Source: an uncultured Eubacteriales bacterium (GTDB lineage Bacteria > Bacillota > Clostridia > Oscillospirales > Acutalibacteraceae). From it: a DNA stretch of 13,172 nucleotides. Positions 13,025 through 13,172 of this stretch are shown piece by piece; position 1 is the stretch's first letter; every line of letters begins with the position of its first letter. The notes below the pieces were generated by a model. The model searched no databases. It had not been told where the DNA came from and worked only from the letters and a program-made list of their open reading frames with translations. Location: the NCBI GenBank assembly GCA_900319615.1, contig ONPE01000018.1:1-13172 (forward strand). The letters are read 5' to 3'. A program made the position numbers and the translations under genes.

Positions 13025-13172
13025 GCGAAATTATCAAAAGGAGATGGACGCGCTCATAGAGAGCCTTGTCCGAGAGGGCAAAAAGCCGAGTCTGCTGCTT
13101 CACGTATGCTGTGCGGTATGCGCGAGCTATGTTCTGGAGTACCTCCATCCGTATTTTGATATCACCGTCGCC
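13017..13172 (+). CDS. queH: Epoxyqueuosine reductase QueH, N-terminal part (cut by window end)
   Basis: The first 52 codons of a protein resembling QueH (formerly DUF208), which reduces epoxyqueuosine to queuosine in tRNA using an iron-sulfur cluster. The segment LLLHVCCAVCASYVLEYL matches the family's N-terminal cysteine motif HVCCAPC; C31, C32 and C35 are visible, with FDITV after it as expected. The remaining cysteines lie outside the window. GAGG at 13008-13011 is the ribosome binding site. The start overlaps the HAD gene stop by 8 nt (ATGAATAA), so co-translation is likely. Family assignment rests on the first 52 residues only. Confidence 0.8.
   Translation, partial: MNKRNYQKEMDALIESLVREGKKPSLLLHVCCAVCASYVLEYLHPYFDITVA

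Noticed and set aside
1..13172. CRISPR arrays, tRNA or rRNA genes, transposase genes, defence systems
   Set aside because: None seen: no regularly spaced direct repeats, no cloverleaf, and no recognisable transposase or defence protein on either strand.

Overview
The window reads as chromosomal DNA of a Gram-positive, Clostridia-type bacterium, most likely of the Ruminococcus/Oscillospiraceae group. The grounds are the gene order (map, a KOW-domain gene, then infA; rpsD inside the alpha operon), strong AAGGAGG-type ribosome binding sites, zinc-type S14 and L36, a zinc-lid adenylate kinase, and moderate GC content. The genus is an inference from order and style, not from a search.

Positions 1-9238 are the distal part of the S10/spc/alpha ribosomal superoperon, all on the plus strand: end of rpsZ (S14), rpsH, rplF, rplR, rpsE, rpmD, rplO, secY, adk, map, a KOW-domain RNA-binding protein gene, infA, rpmJ, rpsM, rpsK, rpsD, rpoA, rplQ. 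It supplies ribosomal proteins, the Sec translocon channel, adenylate kinase, N-terminal Met removal, initiation factor 1 and the RNA polymerase alpha subunit. Two genes, rpmD and rpmJ, are shorter than 60 codons but clear. A rho-independent terminator at 9306-9336 closes the cluster.

The unusual part of the superoperon is between genes. Two related palindromic elements (5835-5939 and 6108-6225) sit on either side of rpmJ, and a third, half-length copy (9247-9283) lies just before the terminator. Their arms share a GTCATTSCGA ... GSAAT core around a small hairpin whose base pairs change in a compensatory way between copies. One copy is flanked by ATAAGC on both sides. They look like a small dispersed mobile or structural RNA element. 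A further 157-nt structured gap without a gene separates rpsD and rpoA.

Positions 9239-9633 form a 395-nt intergenic region: half-element, terminator, a GC-rich stretch with small hairpins and no recognised gene, then an AT-rich promoter region. From 9634 a second plus-strand operon begins: a cyclase/kynurenine formamidase family metal hydrolase, a large lipoprotein of unknown function with a lipid anchor, a C-terminal membrane helix and a cytoplasmic tail, a HAD-IA phosphatase, and the start of queH (epoxyqueuosine reductase), cut by the window end. The last three genes overlap by 8 nt each and are probably translationally coupled. No shared pathway is evident for this second operon.
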